Origin: Bacillus wiedmannii
GTDB taxonomy: Bacteria > Bacillota > Bacilli > Bacillales > Bacillaceae_G
Direction: 5' to 3'
Length of the DNA: 64,000 nt
NCBI RefSeq assembly: GCF_001583695.1
Contig: NZ_LOBC01000028.1
Coordinates: forward strand, 1-64,000
The translations under genes were made by a program, and so were the position numbers. This document shows positions 1-9,278 of the stretch, piece after piece. The notes below the pieces were generated by a model. The model did not search any database. It saw only the letters and a program-made list of their open reading frames with translations, and was not told the DNA's origin. Within the stretch, counting starts at the first letter, position 1; every line of letters begins with the position of its first letter.

Positions 1-350
1 GTATTATAGCAGGAGGGTATTTTACAATGGAATACTTAAAACAAAAAGAAAAAGAAGAAAAGTTTTGGAAAACACAAGAAACAAGAGTAGAAAAATATAT
101 TCATTACAATATTAAAGATGTGAAATCTATTACGTTTACAAAACAAGAGTTGAATCCGATGGGAATCCCTACTATAAAAGGATATATAAATGGTGATCAA
201 GAATTGTGGTTTGTAGCAAGTATTAGTACCACAGAGAATTTTGAAGATCATTTTGGATGTTCTGGAGAACTATATGATAACTACATGAAAAAACCAGCAA
301 AATCGGTATCTAAAATTGAAAAAGAAGAGAAAGCAAAAAACCAAGAGTAG
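1..350 (+). CDS. DUF3139-like small membrane protein, paralogue 1 (5' end outside window)
   Basis: The reading frame is open from position 3 and runs into the window edge, so the N-terminus is missing. The first visible residues (IIAGGYFT) align with the end of the membrane segment in the two downstream copies (LIAGGFFT). The rest is a charged extracytoplasmic domain containing EKYIHYN, DVKSITFT and PMGIP blocks shared by all three copies, ending in a Lys/Glu-rich tail. An ATG at 27 is internal and is not the likely start. Function unknown; family assignment is from memory of Bacillus DUF3139 proteins. Confidence 0.75.
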   Translation, partial: IIAGGYFTMEYLKQKEKEEKFWKTQETRVEKYIHYNIKDVKSITFTKQELNPMGIPTIKGYINGDQELWFVASISTTENFEDHFGCSGELYDNYMKKPAKSVSKIEKEEKAKNQE

Positions 351-431
351 TTCTTGCAATTACTCTTGGTTTCTGTACCCTATTTTAGAAAGAGCATATG
401 TTAACTAGCTTTGAATATAAGGGGATTTCCA

Positions 432-815
432 ATGAAGAAAGTAATGATCTTGGTTGTATCTGCTGTGGTGCTCATAGCAGGAGGATTTTTCACTGTGGAA
501 TACTTAAAACATAAAGAACAAGAAGAATTTTTTTGGAAAGTACAAGAAACAAGAGTAGCAAAATATATTCATTATAATGTTAAAGATGTTAAATCTATTA
601 CATTTACAGAACGTGAAACTAGTCCTATGGGAATTCCTAGACTAAAAGGGTATATAAATAATGACCAACAATTAGATTTTGTAGCTCGTATTAGTACTAC
701 AGAAAATTTCGAAGATCAATTTGATCGTTCTGGTGAGCTAGGAAAACTTATAAAACAACCAGAAAAATCAGTATCCGAAATTGAAAAGGAAGAGAAAGAA
801 AAGAAAAAAGAATAG
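432..815 (+). CDS. DUF3139-like small membrane protein, paralogue 2
   Basis: A 127-residue protein with an N-terminal hydrophobic segment (MKKVMILVVSAVVLIAGG) that is a signal anchor or uncleaved signal peptide, followed by the same EKYIHYN-type and PMGIP blocks as its neighbours. The start at 432 is chosen because a GGGG Shine-Dalgarno precedes it and because it matches the start of the third copy; an ATG 21 bases upstream lacks a site. It lies about 80 bases from the next copy. A tandem triplication is evident; function unknown. Confidence 0.8.
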   Translation: MKKVMILVVSAVVLIAGGFFTVEYLKHKEQEEFFWKVQETRVAKYIHYNVKDVKSITFTERETSPMGIPRLKGYINNDQQLDFVARISTTENFEDQFDRSGELGKLIKQPEKSVSEIEKEEKEKKKE

Positions 816-897
816 TCTCTGCACTACTCTTGTCTTGTCTTCCCTATCCCATTTTAAGAAGAATGTAATGGTAAGTTTTTTATAAGGGGAATTTCTA

Positions 898-1281
898 ATG
901 AAGAAAGTAGTTATTTTAATTGTATCTGCTTTGGTGCTCATAGCAGGAGGATTTTTTACTTTGGAATACTTAAAACATAAAGAAGAAGAGGAAAAGTTTT
1001 GGAAAGCACAAGAAGCACGTGTAGAAAAGTATATTCGTTATAATATTCAGGATGTAAAATCGATTACATTTATAGAACATAAAATAAGTCCAATGGGAAT
1101 TCCGTCTATAGAAGGATATATAAATGATGATAAAGATCTATGGTTTGATGCTAGTATCAGCACTACAGAAAACTTCGAAGATAAATTTTCACGTTCTGGA
1201 GAACTAGAAAAACTTATAAAAGACCCTGAAAAGTCCGTTTCCGAAATTGAAAAGAAAGAAAAGAAAAAAATCCAAGAGTAG
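898..1281 (+). CDS. DUF3139-like small membrane protein, paralogue 3
   Basis: A 127-residue protein, third of the tandem set, with the same membrane segment and the same central blocks (DVKSITFI, SPMGIP, STTENFED). The start ATG follows an AGGGG site. The C-terminal tail is again Lys/Glu-rich. The copies differ mainly in the loop just before STTENFED and in the tail, which suggests divergence after duplication. No function can be assigned from sequence. Confidence 0.8.
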   Translation: MKKVVILIVSALVLIAGGFFTLEYLKHKEEEEKFWKAQEARVEKYIRYNIQDVKSITFIEHKISPMGIPSIEGYINDDKDLWFDASISTTENFEDKFSRSGELEKLIKDPEKSVSEIEKKEKKKIQE

Positions 1282-1531
1282 TCTTTACGATTACTCTTTT
1301 TTTCCTATAAAAAATAAAACAAAAGTTGGTTATTTGTAATATAGTAATAGCCATTTAACTATCTATAAGATAAATTTTTTTATATTTGATAACCATATGC
1401 CTATCAATCTCTTTATTTTAGTCTTATTCCTTTTCCAACCTTTATTATCTCTCATCTATCTTACGTTTTATGTATGCAGCGATTTCTATTCTCTTGTTTA
1501 GCTATGTCTCTTACATTTGCAGGAACATGAA

Positions 1532-1888
1532 TTATTCAACCGAAGATTTATAATCACTCTTTACATTTTTTAATCCTTCTATTACATTATTTATTCTTAT
1601 TGATAAATCTTTTATTTCCTCTACTGTCAATTCACCTTCTGCCTCTTGAAGGTTAAACATACTTAGCCTCTTTGTTATACCTTTGATACGCCCAACAAAG
1701 ACCATATGATGATCGACTGCTATTTCTCCTATGGCAGTATCAACGATAACATCTTCAATCTTTCCTACATTATCAAATTCATCCGCTAGTTTTGCTATAG
1801 CATATCGATACCCTCTCTCTTCACCTAATAACTCTTCATACGCCTCCCGAATTGCATGAAATAATTCATTATACTCCCAATCTTTCAT
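1532..1888 (-). CDS. Imm3-like immunity protein
   Basis: A 118-residue acidic cytoplasmic protein beginning MKDWEYNELF, with YAIAKLADEFDNVG, DTAIGEIAV and VFVGRIKGI blocks that resemble the Imm3 family of polymorphic-toxin immunity proteins. The start at 1888 is preferred because GGAGGGAGG lies just upstream; a start 15 bases earlier would sit inside that site. No toxin gene is adjacent. Its placement at the edge of an immunity-gene island supports the assignment, but the family call is from memory. Confidence 0.6.
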   Translation of the reverse strand: MKDWEYNELFHAIREAYEELLGEERGYRYAIAKLADEFDNVGKIEDVIVDTAIGEIAVDHHMVFVGRIKGITKRLSMFNLQEAEGELTVEEIKDLSIRINNVIEGLKNVKSDYKSSVE

Positions 1889-1984
1889 ACATCCTCCCTC
1901 CAAAAAATCCCCACGCTTATGTGAAAATAATCTTTCAACACAAATATGAGGATTTCCTTATTTCATTACTATACTTTATACATT

Positions 1985-2317
1985 TTATTCGTTAGAATCT
2001 TCGTCTTTCAATTTATATACTCTATCTCTTTTCTCATCACTTTTGACAAAAATAAGCTTTTCTTCTTTAACAAAACCTTCTAATAGTAAGCATACTTGCC
2101 CATATGCTTTAGGCTTATTCGTTGTGAATCTTTCATCTGATATTTTACCAGCTCGTATTAATTGTTCGCATAACTCAAGTGCACTTATTTCTTCAGAATT
2201 AATTAACTCTAAAATATCCTTTTGTAAGGGCGATAAAGGTACGGGAATCTCAGCTACCTCCACCTTTTCTGGTTTGTTTTCTTCTTCAAATAAATCTTCG
2301 AATGAAATTTGATTCAT
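1985..2317 (-). CDS. Hypothetical protein, possible small winged-helix protein
   Basis: A 110-residue acidic protein. Its N-terminal 30 residues look disordered (EEENKPEKVEVAEIP). The C-terminal part (LSPLQKDILELINSEE, then ALELCEQLIRAG, then a KLIFV beta-hairpin-like end) has the pattern of a small helix-turn-helix or winged helix. An AAGGAAA site precedes the ATG. A relation to Bacillus DUF3895 proteins is possible but not established. Confidence 0.5.
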   Translation of the reverse strand: MNQISFEDLFEEENKPEKVEVAEIPVPLSPLQKDILELINSEEISALELCEQLIRAGKISDERFTTNKPKAYGQVCLLLEGFVKEEKLIFVKSDEKRDRVYKLKDEDSNE

Positions 2318-2615
2318 ACTTCTTTTCCTTTCTAACGATTGATTTGTATAACATGAACTGAATCCTATAGCGTATGTATTATTATGTATTACTTACCTTT
2401 TTTCATAAATCTCAAACTCATGTACATCGTTTCATATAGTATATTTCGATTATACCAAATATACGTTCTGTTTTCTATTGTAGAATTCATTATAATAGGA
2501 ATGAAAGTAATTATGAACATTTTTCTCGTTGTTAGTCGTATAACCCCTGTAAAAAAATAGAAATACAATCTATAAATTTGTATAATAAAATAGCACGAGT
2601 GAAATTTTATTATAG

Positions 2616-2885
<270 letters not shown>

Positions 2886-3006
2886 TTGTTTTTCTTCCTA
2901 TATTTAAATGTTAAACGCCTACATTCTATTATAGGAAACGCTACAAAAGATTCGTTGATTACTCCCGCTCCTAATTCGGAAGCATATGGTGAAATTATAT
3001 AACACA

Positions 3007-3033
3007 AACACCCTAGCTCTTCGCTAGGGTGTT
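3007..3033. terminator. Rho-independent terminator, 11-bp stem
   Basis: AACACCCTAGC and GCTAGGGTGTT form a perfect stem around a five-base loop. It lies downstream of the SunI-like gene and can also end leftward transcription from the immunity island. Confidence 0.8.
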
Positions 3034-3184
3034 CTTACTTTCAACCATAATACACCCCTTCTTAACCTTTATTAATACGATGTACTTATAACATCATATT
3101 AATAGTTTTATAACGGATTGATGTCTTCATTTTTCTACTTAAATCGCGACATCCTAATAATCTATTCTTGTTATTTCTTCATTT

Positions 3185-3300
3185 ATTAAACAAATATCTA
3201 ACCCAAGAAAAGGAACAAACCCGAAACATTCATTCTATGTAAGTGTTCCATACTTTTCTATTACATCAATATGTGGCTTCCATCTCAACTGTACATTTTT
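3185..3300 (-). pseudogene. Remnant of a Tdi1-like (DUF1851) immunity gene, C-terminal part only
   Basis: Reading the minus strand gives QLRWKPHIDVIEKYGTLT, a stop, then NECFGFVPFLGLDI. This matches the W-x-P...YG...ECFGYTPLLGLGG signature present in the five intact Tdi1-like proteins of this window. The in-frame TAG replaces a residue that is Tyr or Glu in the others, and the downstream part is lost. It overlaps the 3' end of the ankyrin frame by a few bases. It is a sixth, dead member of the family. Confidence 0.75.
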
Positions 3301-3725
3301 AAATATTCAGCGATTTCCACTTGTCCTCTTTCAATAGCAAATTCATAAGCTCCCATATCTTTCATAGTATCCCCTGTATACTTTACAGTAATATCAATAC
3401 CGCTCTGAACAAGATACTTTACAATATTAAAATGTCCACCATAAATCGCTGAAAATAGAGGATTTCTATTTGGATCACTAACATCTAATATTGCACCATT
3501 ATCCAATAAGTACTCAACAATACCCATTTCATCTTCACTAGCTGCATGTGCAATAGGTGCTGACTTTGGTACACCTTCATTACGGTTAATATCCATACCA
3601 GACTCAACAAGAAATTTGATCATATCCAATTCACCAGCTCTAGCCGAAACATGTAGCCAAGTTCCAAACGGTGTTACAAAATCAAGTAAACTTTTATCAG
3701 TGATAATTAGTTTTAACCATTTTAT
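3285..3725 (-). pseudogene. Ankyrin-repeat protein lacking a usable start codon
   Basis: The frame carries about three ankyrin repeats (GTWLHVSARAGELDMIKFLVESG, then EDEMGIVEYLLDNGA, then FNIVKYLVQSGID). The homologous sequence continues upstream of the first ATG (3629) through KLIITDKSLLDFVTPFG to a stop at about 3726 without any ATG, GTG or TTG in a good context. Either translation begins at an unusual codon or the true 5' end is lost. Small ankyrin proteins are common immunity partners of polymorphic toxins. Confidence 0.6.
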
Positions 3726-3833
3726 TTATCTAGATTGATATTTTAATGAAACATATTAAAGCTATTTTCATGATCCTACACGCAAACTTTAGAGTTATTT
3801 TATAATTAAAGTATTAAATAACCTCTTTACAAA

Positions 3834-4283
3834 TCAAATCAACTTTTCAAAATATTGTTGTGGTTGTTTCTCACTTATTTCTTTCAAAATTTTAATAACG
3901 CCTTCTTTATTTGTAGTTTTAGCCTTCTTCAATCCATTAATAAATGGAATAATAAAATCATCTGAAGCTAGAAGACTTCTATAGAACCTTTTAGCACAAT
4001 ATTTAGCTTGTGGCAAAACAATACTTATCCCTTCAATAACTTTACTTAAACCATCTTCAACTCCATTTTTTTCGATTATATAAAAAATCGTTTCAATTAA
4101 ATCACCAACAATCGAAGGTTCATCTATTTCATCATGAAATACACTGCATAGATCAATAATTACTTTATTATCTGCCTTTTGCAATATTTCATTTAAGATT
4201 TCTTCAAATAGCTCAATGCTATCATCTTCATGCTCCAGAAAACGTATTCTTTTTAAAATAGATATCTTTTTTTCTAATGACAT
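3834..4283 (-). CDS. Imm30-like immunity protein, copy 1
   Basis: A 149-residue, mainly helical acidic protein, paralogous to the protein at 8724-9191: both have KISILxxxRFLExEDD/GDD near the start, LCxxF-DxI-EPS, LIETIFYI and AxxxxRxLL blocks. The pattern fits the Imm30 family of polymorphic-toxin immunity proteins. GGAGGGG precedes the ATG. No toxin fragment is recognisable in the 400 bases upstream. Confidence 0.7.
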   Translation of the reverse strand: MSLEKKISILKRIRFLEHEDDSIELFEEILNEILQKADNKVIIDLCSVFHDEIDEPSIVGDLIETIFYIIEKNGVEDGLSKVIEGISIVLPQAKYCAKRFYRSLLASDDFIIPFINGLKKAKTTNKEGVIKILKEISEKQPQQYFEKLI

Positions 4284-4385
4284 TTATTCCCCTCCATACT
4301 TTGAGTATAGTTTATTAAAGCGTTTCAAAAAATTCATAGTTTAATAAAAGAATTAACTTTTAGAATACGAGTCTATCTTTTGCTA

Positions 4386-4820
4386 TTAATTCAAATAGGT
4401 TGGTAATTGATTTAACCATTCTTCAAAATTATCGGCTTCCTTAGTTACGCCATGTTCTTCATGAAAATAAAAGTAAACTCCCGTTTGCTGGCCCTCTTTT
4501 GAATGAAGACAAAAGTAATCTCCATTACCTATACTATAAAAAGGGATTAGTTCGTTTTTCCAAAAACCTTCTTTCATTTCATAATCATAAATAAATTCAA
4601 TAGTATCATTTCCGTTCGTCTTACCACTAGAAACATTTAAAATATCTCCTGGAAATACATATTCAGACATTAGTTCAATAAAACATTTAAATTCTTTAGG
4701 AAATTGACATCCAAATTTTTTCTCCAGTTCCCTCCAATCATTATCTGAAGGGGAATCTAAATCCTCTAATTCTTTATCTAACATATTGTCTAATAAGTTT
4801 GCAATTTCATCTTTTCCCAC
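4386..4820 (-). CDS. SMI1/KNR4 (SUKH) family immunity protein
   Basis: A 144-residue acidic protein with the SUKH signature: DWRELEKKFGCQFPKEFKCFI near the N-terminus, IPFYSIGNGDYFCLHSKEG in the centre and ADNFEEWLNQL at the end. The start is GTG with GGGGGG seven bases upstream. SUKH proteins bind and neutralise a range of nuclease toxins. It is grouped with the Imm11-like gene upstream and the Imm30-like gene downstream, all in the same direction. Confidence 0.85.
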   Translation of the reverse strand: MGKDEIANLLDNMLDKELEDLDSPSDNDWRELEKKFGCQFPKEFKCFIELMSEYVFPGDILNVSSGKTNGNDTIEFIYDYEMKEGFWKNELIPFYSIGNGDYFCLHSKEGQQTGVYFYFHEEHGVTKEADNFEEWLNQLPTYLN

Positions 4821-4963
4821 AAACTATCCCCCCTTATACTAGAAAAAAGGCTGAATTCTATTTTATTTACAAGTATTCTCTCGATTAAAGTCCAATGCTA
4901 CTGAATATGTGTTTTAAAATCTTCTATTGACGTTGGGCGTATCATTGGATTATTTTCTATTTC

Positions 4964-5533
4964 TTATTCATCATTTTTCTCATCAGATTCCCATACTAAT
5001 TTAAAACGAAATCCTTTCAATCCACTATTTGTAACTCTTTCTTTAAAAGCATCTGATACAAATATTTCTACAGATGTAATAGGGAGATCTCCTAATGAAT
5101 GTTGCGTGTTACTATTACGAAATATATGCTGATTTTCTACTTTTTCGGGGATAAAGATAAACTCATCATAACCACCGTATTTAGTAGAAACTGATTTTTT
5201 ATGATCCACACACTCAAAAAAATTCGTTACATTTACAGCATAACAACTATATGTCTCATGTAATAGCGGTAAACACTCTACTTGATCCTCTATTAAATCA
5301 TTTAAAATATGTATAGCTTTTTTTGTAAAAATAGGTGGGGTAGGAAATGACTCTCCCTCAAAACTTAACAAATCAGCTTTTTCCATATATTTACATGTTT
5401 TCATTTGAATAGGTTTCCATGTACTAAGCATAGGTGTACCATTAAATCCATCTTCAAATACTTCTTGTCCATTTTTATTACACGTAGTTAATTCATCATT
5501 GCCTAATAAATTTGTTAGTTGCCATATCTTCAT
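4964..5533 (-). CDS. Imm11/DUF1629-like immunity protein
   Basis: A 189-residue protein starting MKIWQLTN with GGAGAG at good spacing (an ATG 30 bases upstream has no site). It resembles the Imm11 (DUF1629) family: an N-terminal W-x-L segment, a central beta-rich part, and a C-terminal VEIFVSDAFKERV...GLKGFRFKLVW block that is typical of that family. Probably cytoplasmic. Its toxin is not visible. Confidence 0.7.
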   Translation of the reverse strand: MKIWQLTNLLGNDELTTCNKNGQEVFEDGFNGTPMLSTWKPIQMKTCKYMEKADLLSFEGESFPTPPIFTKKAIHILNDLIEDQVECLPLLHETYSCYAVNVTNFFECVDHKKSVSTKYGGYDEFIFIPEKVENQHIFRNSNTQHSLGDLPITSVEIFVSDAFKERVTNSGLKGFRFKLVWESDEKNDE

Positions 5534-5605
5534 AATAGCTCTCCTTATTCTTAAACATTGCAAAACTTCTCCCTTATTTGACCACTTCTTGTTTTTCCTC
5601 TATCA

Positions 5606-5881
5606 CTATCTATTAGTTAATTCTTTGGCGATCGTTTCAGCTTTATGTAATTCTTCTAATAACGTATGTGGATAGTCATTGTGACTGTCCATATATGCAC
5701 GTACACCACCCACAATGGTTATTCCCTTAATATCCTCGTTATTCTCTAATATTTCTAATGCCTTCTTATATCTTTTATATATTAATTGTAAAATACCACT
5801 ATCAATATCTTTCACATAGTCTTTCTCCAACTTATGTATCACGACTTTTACTTGTTGAATTAACTGCCTTTTCTTGTTCAC
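5606..5881 (-). CDS. Small hypothetical protein, probable immunity-island member
   Basis: A 91-residue protein with a helical, basic N-terminal half (QQVKVVIHKLEKDYVKDI) and a conserved-looking motif ITIVGGVRAYMDSHNDY before a C-terminal helix. The start is GTG with AGGAGG five bases upstream. I do not recognise a named family. Its position, direction and size fit an immunity protein. Confidence 0.6.
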   Translation of the reverse strand: MNKKRQLIQQVKVVIHKLEKDYVKDIDSGILQLIYKRYKKALEILENNEDIKGITIVGGVRAYMDSHNDYPHTLLEELHKAETIAKELTNR

Positions 5882-6071
5882 TATGTCCTCCTATTTAATT
5901 AGTACAAATTTTATTTTCATTATCAATTCAGTAGTATTCTATTATTTGGATAACCCTATTTTCCACCACTCCAATAATGGCCTTTCCTCAACTATTACTT
6001 GTATCTATTTCTATACATCTATTCCTTAGTAACATTTCGTTTACCAACCAGTATGTTACTAGGAAAAGACC

Positions 6072-6098
6072 CTCTTTTGAAAAAACGAATCAAAAGAG
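6072..6098 (-). terminator. Terminator of the LPXTG surface protein gene
   Basis: CTCTTTTGA and TCAAAAGAG form a nine-base stem about 60 bases beyond the stop of the gene at 6159-7184. Confidence 0.65.
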
Positions 6099-6158
6099 AG
6101 ACTTTCTTTATAACTATATTTCCTATCCATACCTTCTGTCTAAAAGAATAATTAATTA

Positions 6159-7184
6159 TTATGCATTTCTACGTTTCATAAATAATATTGCTCCAAGAGT
6201 TAATAACAAAAGACCGGCTCCGACTGAGAACCACGTAAAGTACATATTTCCACCTGTAGCTGGTAATGTTCCAGCTTTTGATGTTTTTCCTGTTTTAGGT
6301 TGCTCTAATTGCGGCTTTTCCTGCTGTGGTTTTCCTAATTTTTCCGCTTTGAACTTCACTGTATGGTCCGCATCTTCAATGTCAACGTTGATTGCTACTA
6401 AGATATCATCTTGATATAGTTTTTCAAATACTACTACTTCTTTACCTTGTAGTTTAGAAGCATTAAATGTGAAATCAAGTGTGATAGAACCATTCTTCTC
6501 TTTTGCAGTAAATTTAGATTCTACTGCTACTTCTTTACCATCAACTAGTAAAGGTTTCTTTGTTGCTTTATCCATTAGTTTACCTTTTGCTACATATTCT
6601 TTTCCTATGATTAAGTCTTTGTATTCCACTTTATCTTGAATCGTGACAGATTCGTTTGCATACATCTCTTTTCCACCATCAGCTTTATTTGTTGCTGTTG
6701 TTTTGATTGTTGGTTCTACGAATCGAACCGTTTGCCCTACATCATTAATGTCAGCATGAGTTGCCACTAAAACACCATTTTCATATAGTTCTTCAAACAC
6801 TACCACTTCTCTTCCTTGTTGTTCTGCACCAACGAAAGGAAAGTCTAATGTTACAAAACCATTCGTTTCTTTTGCTGTAAACTTAGTCTCAGCTGTTACT
6901 TCTTTTCCTTCAATTAATAATGGCTTATTTATAACTTTATTCATTAGTTTACCTTTTACAGTGTACTCTTTACCAACAACTAAGTTAGTGTACTCTACTT
7001 TGTCTTGGATCGTGATAGACTCCTTTGCATGCATCTCTTTTCCGCCATCAGCTTTGTTTGTAGCTGTTGTTTTCAATGATGGAATCTTTTCAATTTCCGC
7101 GCTAGCCTTTGGTAACATTAAATTAAAGAAAAGAGATATGACAGAGAGTAAAGCTAGAATCCTAATTACATATTTCCTCCCCAT
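6159..7184 (-). CDS. LPXTG cell-wall anchored protein with two VaFE repeats
   Basis: A 341-residue surface protein: signal peptide (residues 1-29, ending near ASAE), two repeats of about 125 residues beginning TTATNKADGGKEM and each containing VEYxxLxxGKEY, GxVTLDF and EVVVFEELY, then a Pro/Gln/Lys linker, LPATG, a membrane helix and KRRNA. The repeats fit the VaFE family, seen in multiple copies in large Gram-positive adhesins and usually carrying an internal isopeptide bond. AGGAGG precedes the ATG. With only two repeats and no ligand-binding head it is either a short stalk or the residue of a larger adhesin. Confidence 0.85.
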   Translation of the reverse strand: MGRKYVIRILALLSVISLFFNLMLPKASAEIEKIPSLKTTATNKADGGKEMHAKESITIQDKVEYTNLVVGKEYTVKGKLMNKVINKPLLIEGKEVTAETKFTAKETNGFVTLDFPFVGAEQQGREVVVFEELYENGVLVATHADINDVGQTVRFVEPTIKTTATNKADGGKEMYANESVTIQDKVEYKDLIIGKEYVAKGKLMDKATKKPLLVDGKEVAVESKFTAKEKNGSITLDFTFNASKLQGKEVVVFEKLYQDDILVAINVDIEDADHTVKFKAEKLGKPQQEKPQLEQPKTGKTSKAGTLPATGGNMYFTWFSVGAGLLLLTLGAILFMKRRNA

Positions 7185-7532
7185 ATTTACAACCTCCTGT
7201 TTGATTTAGATTACAAACATTTAAAATATTCTTACCAAAACACAATTCCATTATAAAACGAATAATTACATACTTTAACGTTTTATTTTAATTTTCCGAA
7301 TTTTAATTATAGGAATTTGCCAATGACTTGTTATGAAATGAAGCGTATTTCCTGAAACAAACTAGGAATTACGTGCTCGATTTAATTTATACATGAAAGA
7401 TAATTCGGTGAGAATCATTGAGGAAAATAGGTTGTTGGCAAGAGTAAACGATGAGTTGTGTGTAACCATAGATAATAAGTATAAAAACGTATGAGATGAG
7501 ATATTCGATACAGTAAAAAATGAGACACCTAC

Positions 7533-7557
7533 CCTATGATAGGACAGCTATCATAGG
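7533..7557 (-). terminator. Terminator after the YezG-like gene
   Basis: CCTATGATAG and CTATCATAGG form a perfect ten-base stem with a GACAG loop, about 45 bases past the YezG stop. The rest of the 7210-7600 gap shows no supported gene. Confidence 0.7.
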
Positions 7558-7600
7558 ATATCTATTTTCAAACACCTTATATCTATAACCCTAGTAAAGA

Positions 7601-8086
7601 TCATTTTTGTGTATGAATATATTCTCTAATTAGTTTCACATCACTTTCTCTCTTTTCATCAGGAGAAACTCCTAACTTTTTATACTTCCATATAAGTAAT
7701 CTCTCATAATGATTATAATTATTTTCTTCCTCTAATAAAGTATAATCAAATTCAACATCAAACTTACCAGTAGAGTATAACTCAAATGTTACATTAGTCC
7801 ATGGTTCCTGCTTATTTCTTTTAAATTCTTCCCATAACTCTCTAAAGATACTGTCAAGAAGATTTAATTGGTGATCAGTCTCATCTTCATCAATCCCTTC
7901 CATATCTTCAATATCTAAACTGTATATCGGTTCCTGCTTATTTTTTGGATAGTAGAAAAATACCGTCGAATCACTATATTCATCAACTTCTGAATATACC
8001 ATTACTTTTTCCCACGGTTCTGGAATAATACTGTTTAACTGCATAACTACTTTTTGATAAATACTTTCCACGTTCTCTACATTCAT
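7601..8086 (-). CDS. YezG-family (DUF600) immunity protein
   Basis: A 161-residue acidic protein resembling B. subtilis YezG, immunity protein for the LXG nuclease YeeF: an N-terminal helix (YQKVVMQLNSIIPEPWEKV), a beta-rich core with FFYYPKN, then LWEEFKRNKQEPWTN, FELYSTGKFDVEFDY and a WKYKKLG end. GGGAG precedes the ATG. A second YezG-like gene lies at 23508. No matching toxin piece is found immediately upstream. Confidence 0.8.
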   Translation of the reverse strand: MNVENVESIYQKVVMQLNSIIPEPWEKVMVYSEVDEYSDSTVFFYYPKNKQEPIYSLDIEDMEGIDEDETDHQLNLLDSIFRELWEEFKRNKQEPWTNVTFELYSTGKFDVEFDYTLLEEENNYNHYERLLIWKYKKLGVSPDEKRESDVKLIREYIHTQK

Positions 8087-8171
8087 TTACTTTACTCCCT
8101 TACAGTAATATCCTTTTGTCAAAATAATAAATCTGAAAGCCTCTTTATCTTGCCTCCAGTTTCTTCGTTCA

Positions 8172-8711
8172 TTATTCTATTGGACCTATAAATTGAGTAA
8201 TGAAATAAACATGCTCGATAAGTTTAACCTTTTGTAAGTTTTCTACTTTTTCTGATCCACCTAATAGAAGTAACGGTGTGTAACCAAAACATTCATCAAT
8301 TTCAAGGCTTCCGTACCTGTGTATTGCCTGTTTGTAAGGCATCCAATCCAATACTTTCTCTAAAAAATAGTCATCTTTCGTATTTTTAAAGAAAAACTTA
8401 AATTTTCCACCTGCTACATCTACCGTACCTTTTCGATACTTAAGTAATAATAAATAGTTATTTTCCCACACAAGAATATCTCCCATACCTGTTGTAAAAA
8501 CCGGGATAGCCTCTTCATAACGGATATAACTTTCCTTTAATATATCTAAGTATTCTTCTGGATTTATCAACCTTAAATATCCGTTTAACATACTTCCAAA
8601 TCCATATTGTTTCCATAAAGCTATTATTTGTTCAGGAACTTTACCTGTATACTTTTCAACAATCTCTTGTGACGACTTTTCGAAACATATAAAATCACTT
8701 ATCTTTTCCAT
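8172..8711 (-). CDS. Tdi1-like immunity protein (GAD-like plus DUF1851), copy 1
   Basis: A 179-residue protein with an N-terminal GAD-like part (EIVEKYTGKVPEQIIALWKQYGFGS, then LRLINPEEY) and a C-terminal DUF1851 part (IDECFGYTPLLLLGG, VENLQKVKLIEHVYFITQFIGPI). These are the two domains of Tdi1, which neutralises the Ntox15-type DNase Tde1 of Agrobacterium. In this copy one Gly of the usual LLGLGG is changed to Leu. It lies 12 bases after the Imm30-like gene, so they probably share a transcript. Confidence 0.85.
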   Translation of the reverse strand: MEKISDFICFEKSSQEIVEKYTGKVPEQIIALWKQYGFGSMLNGYLRLINPEEYLDILKESYIRYEEAIPVFTTGMGDILVWENNYLLLLKYRKGTVDVAGGKFKFFFKNTKDDYFLEKVLDWMPYKQAIHRYGSLEIDECFGYTPLLLLGGSEKVENLQKVKLIEHVYFITQFIGPIE

Positions 8712-8723
8712 AGTATCTCCTTA

Positions 8724-9191
8724 TCACAATTTCCCTAAGATTGAATTTACTTGTTCTAAATATAAATCTGGGTCGTCCTCTCTTATCTCAAGAAGAATTC
8801 CTTTAATTATTTGCTTTGTTGAACTATTTATATTTTCTAAAACATTCATATACGATACGACTAAACCTTTTGAATGTAAAAGTGTCCGATGAATTCTTTC
8901 CGCCCAGAATTCTGCATGAGGTAACATTTTAGGAATACTAATAGCTAATTTGTATAGCCCTTCCTCTACCCCGGAATGTTCAGCAATATAAAAAATCGTT
9001 TCAATAAGGTAGTCACCTGCTGATGGCTCAGCAATATCATCCTCAAAAATTATACAAAGATCAGAAATTATATCATTTGTCCCTTCATTCGCTAATTCAT
9101 TGAGAATACTCTCAAAAACTTCAATATCATCCCCTTCATTCTCTAGAAAACGCATTTTATATAAAATGGAGATTTTCTCATTAAAATCCAT
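8724..9191 (-). CDS. Imm30-like immunity protein, copy 2
   Basis: A 155-residue paralogue of the protein at 3834-4283, with matching KISILYKMRFLENEGDD, LCIIFEDDIAEPS, LIETIFYIAEHSGVEEGL and AERIHRTLL blocks. AAGGAGG precedes the ATG. It is followed after 12 bases by a Tdi1-like gene. In the decayed first region, a Tdi1 remnant also lies near an Imm30-like gene, so the Imm30-Tdi1 pair may have been duplicated. Confidence 0.7.
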   Translation of the reverse strand: MDFNEKISILYKMRFLENEGDDIEVFESILNELANEGTNDIISDLCIIFEDDIAEPSAGDYLIETIFYIAEHSGVEEGLYKLAISIPKMLPHAEFWAERIHRTLLHSKGLVVSYMNVLENINSSTKQIIKGILLEIREDDPDLYLEQVNSILGKL

Positions 9192-9278
9192 TTACTTCTC
9201 CTCCTTTTTACAACATCGTTATTATAATTTATCACATATTTTCACATCATTATGTTCATAATACGTTCAATTAATCTA

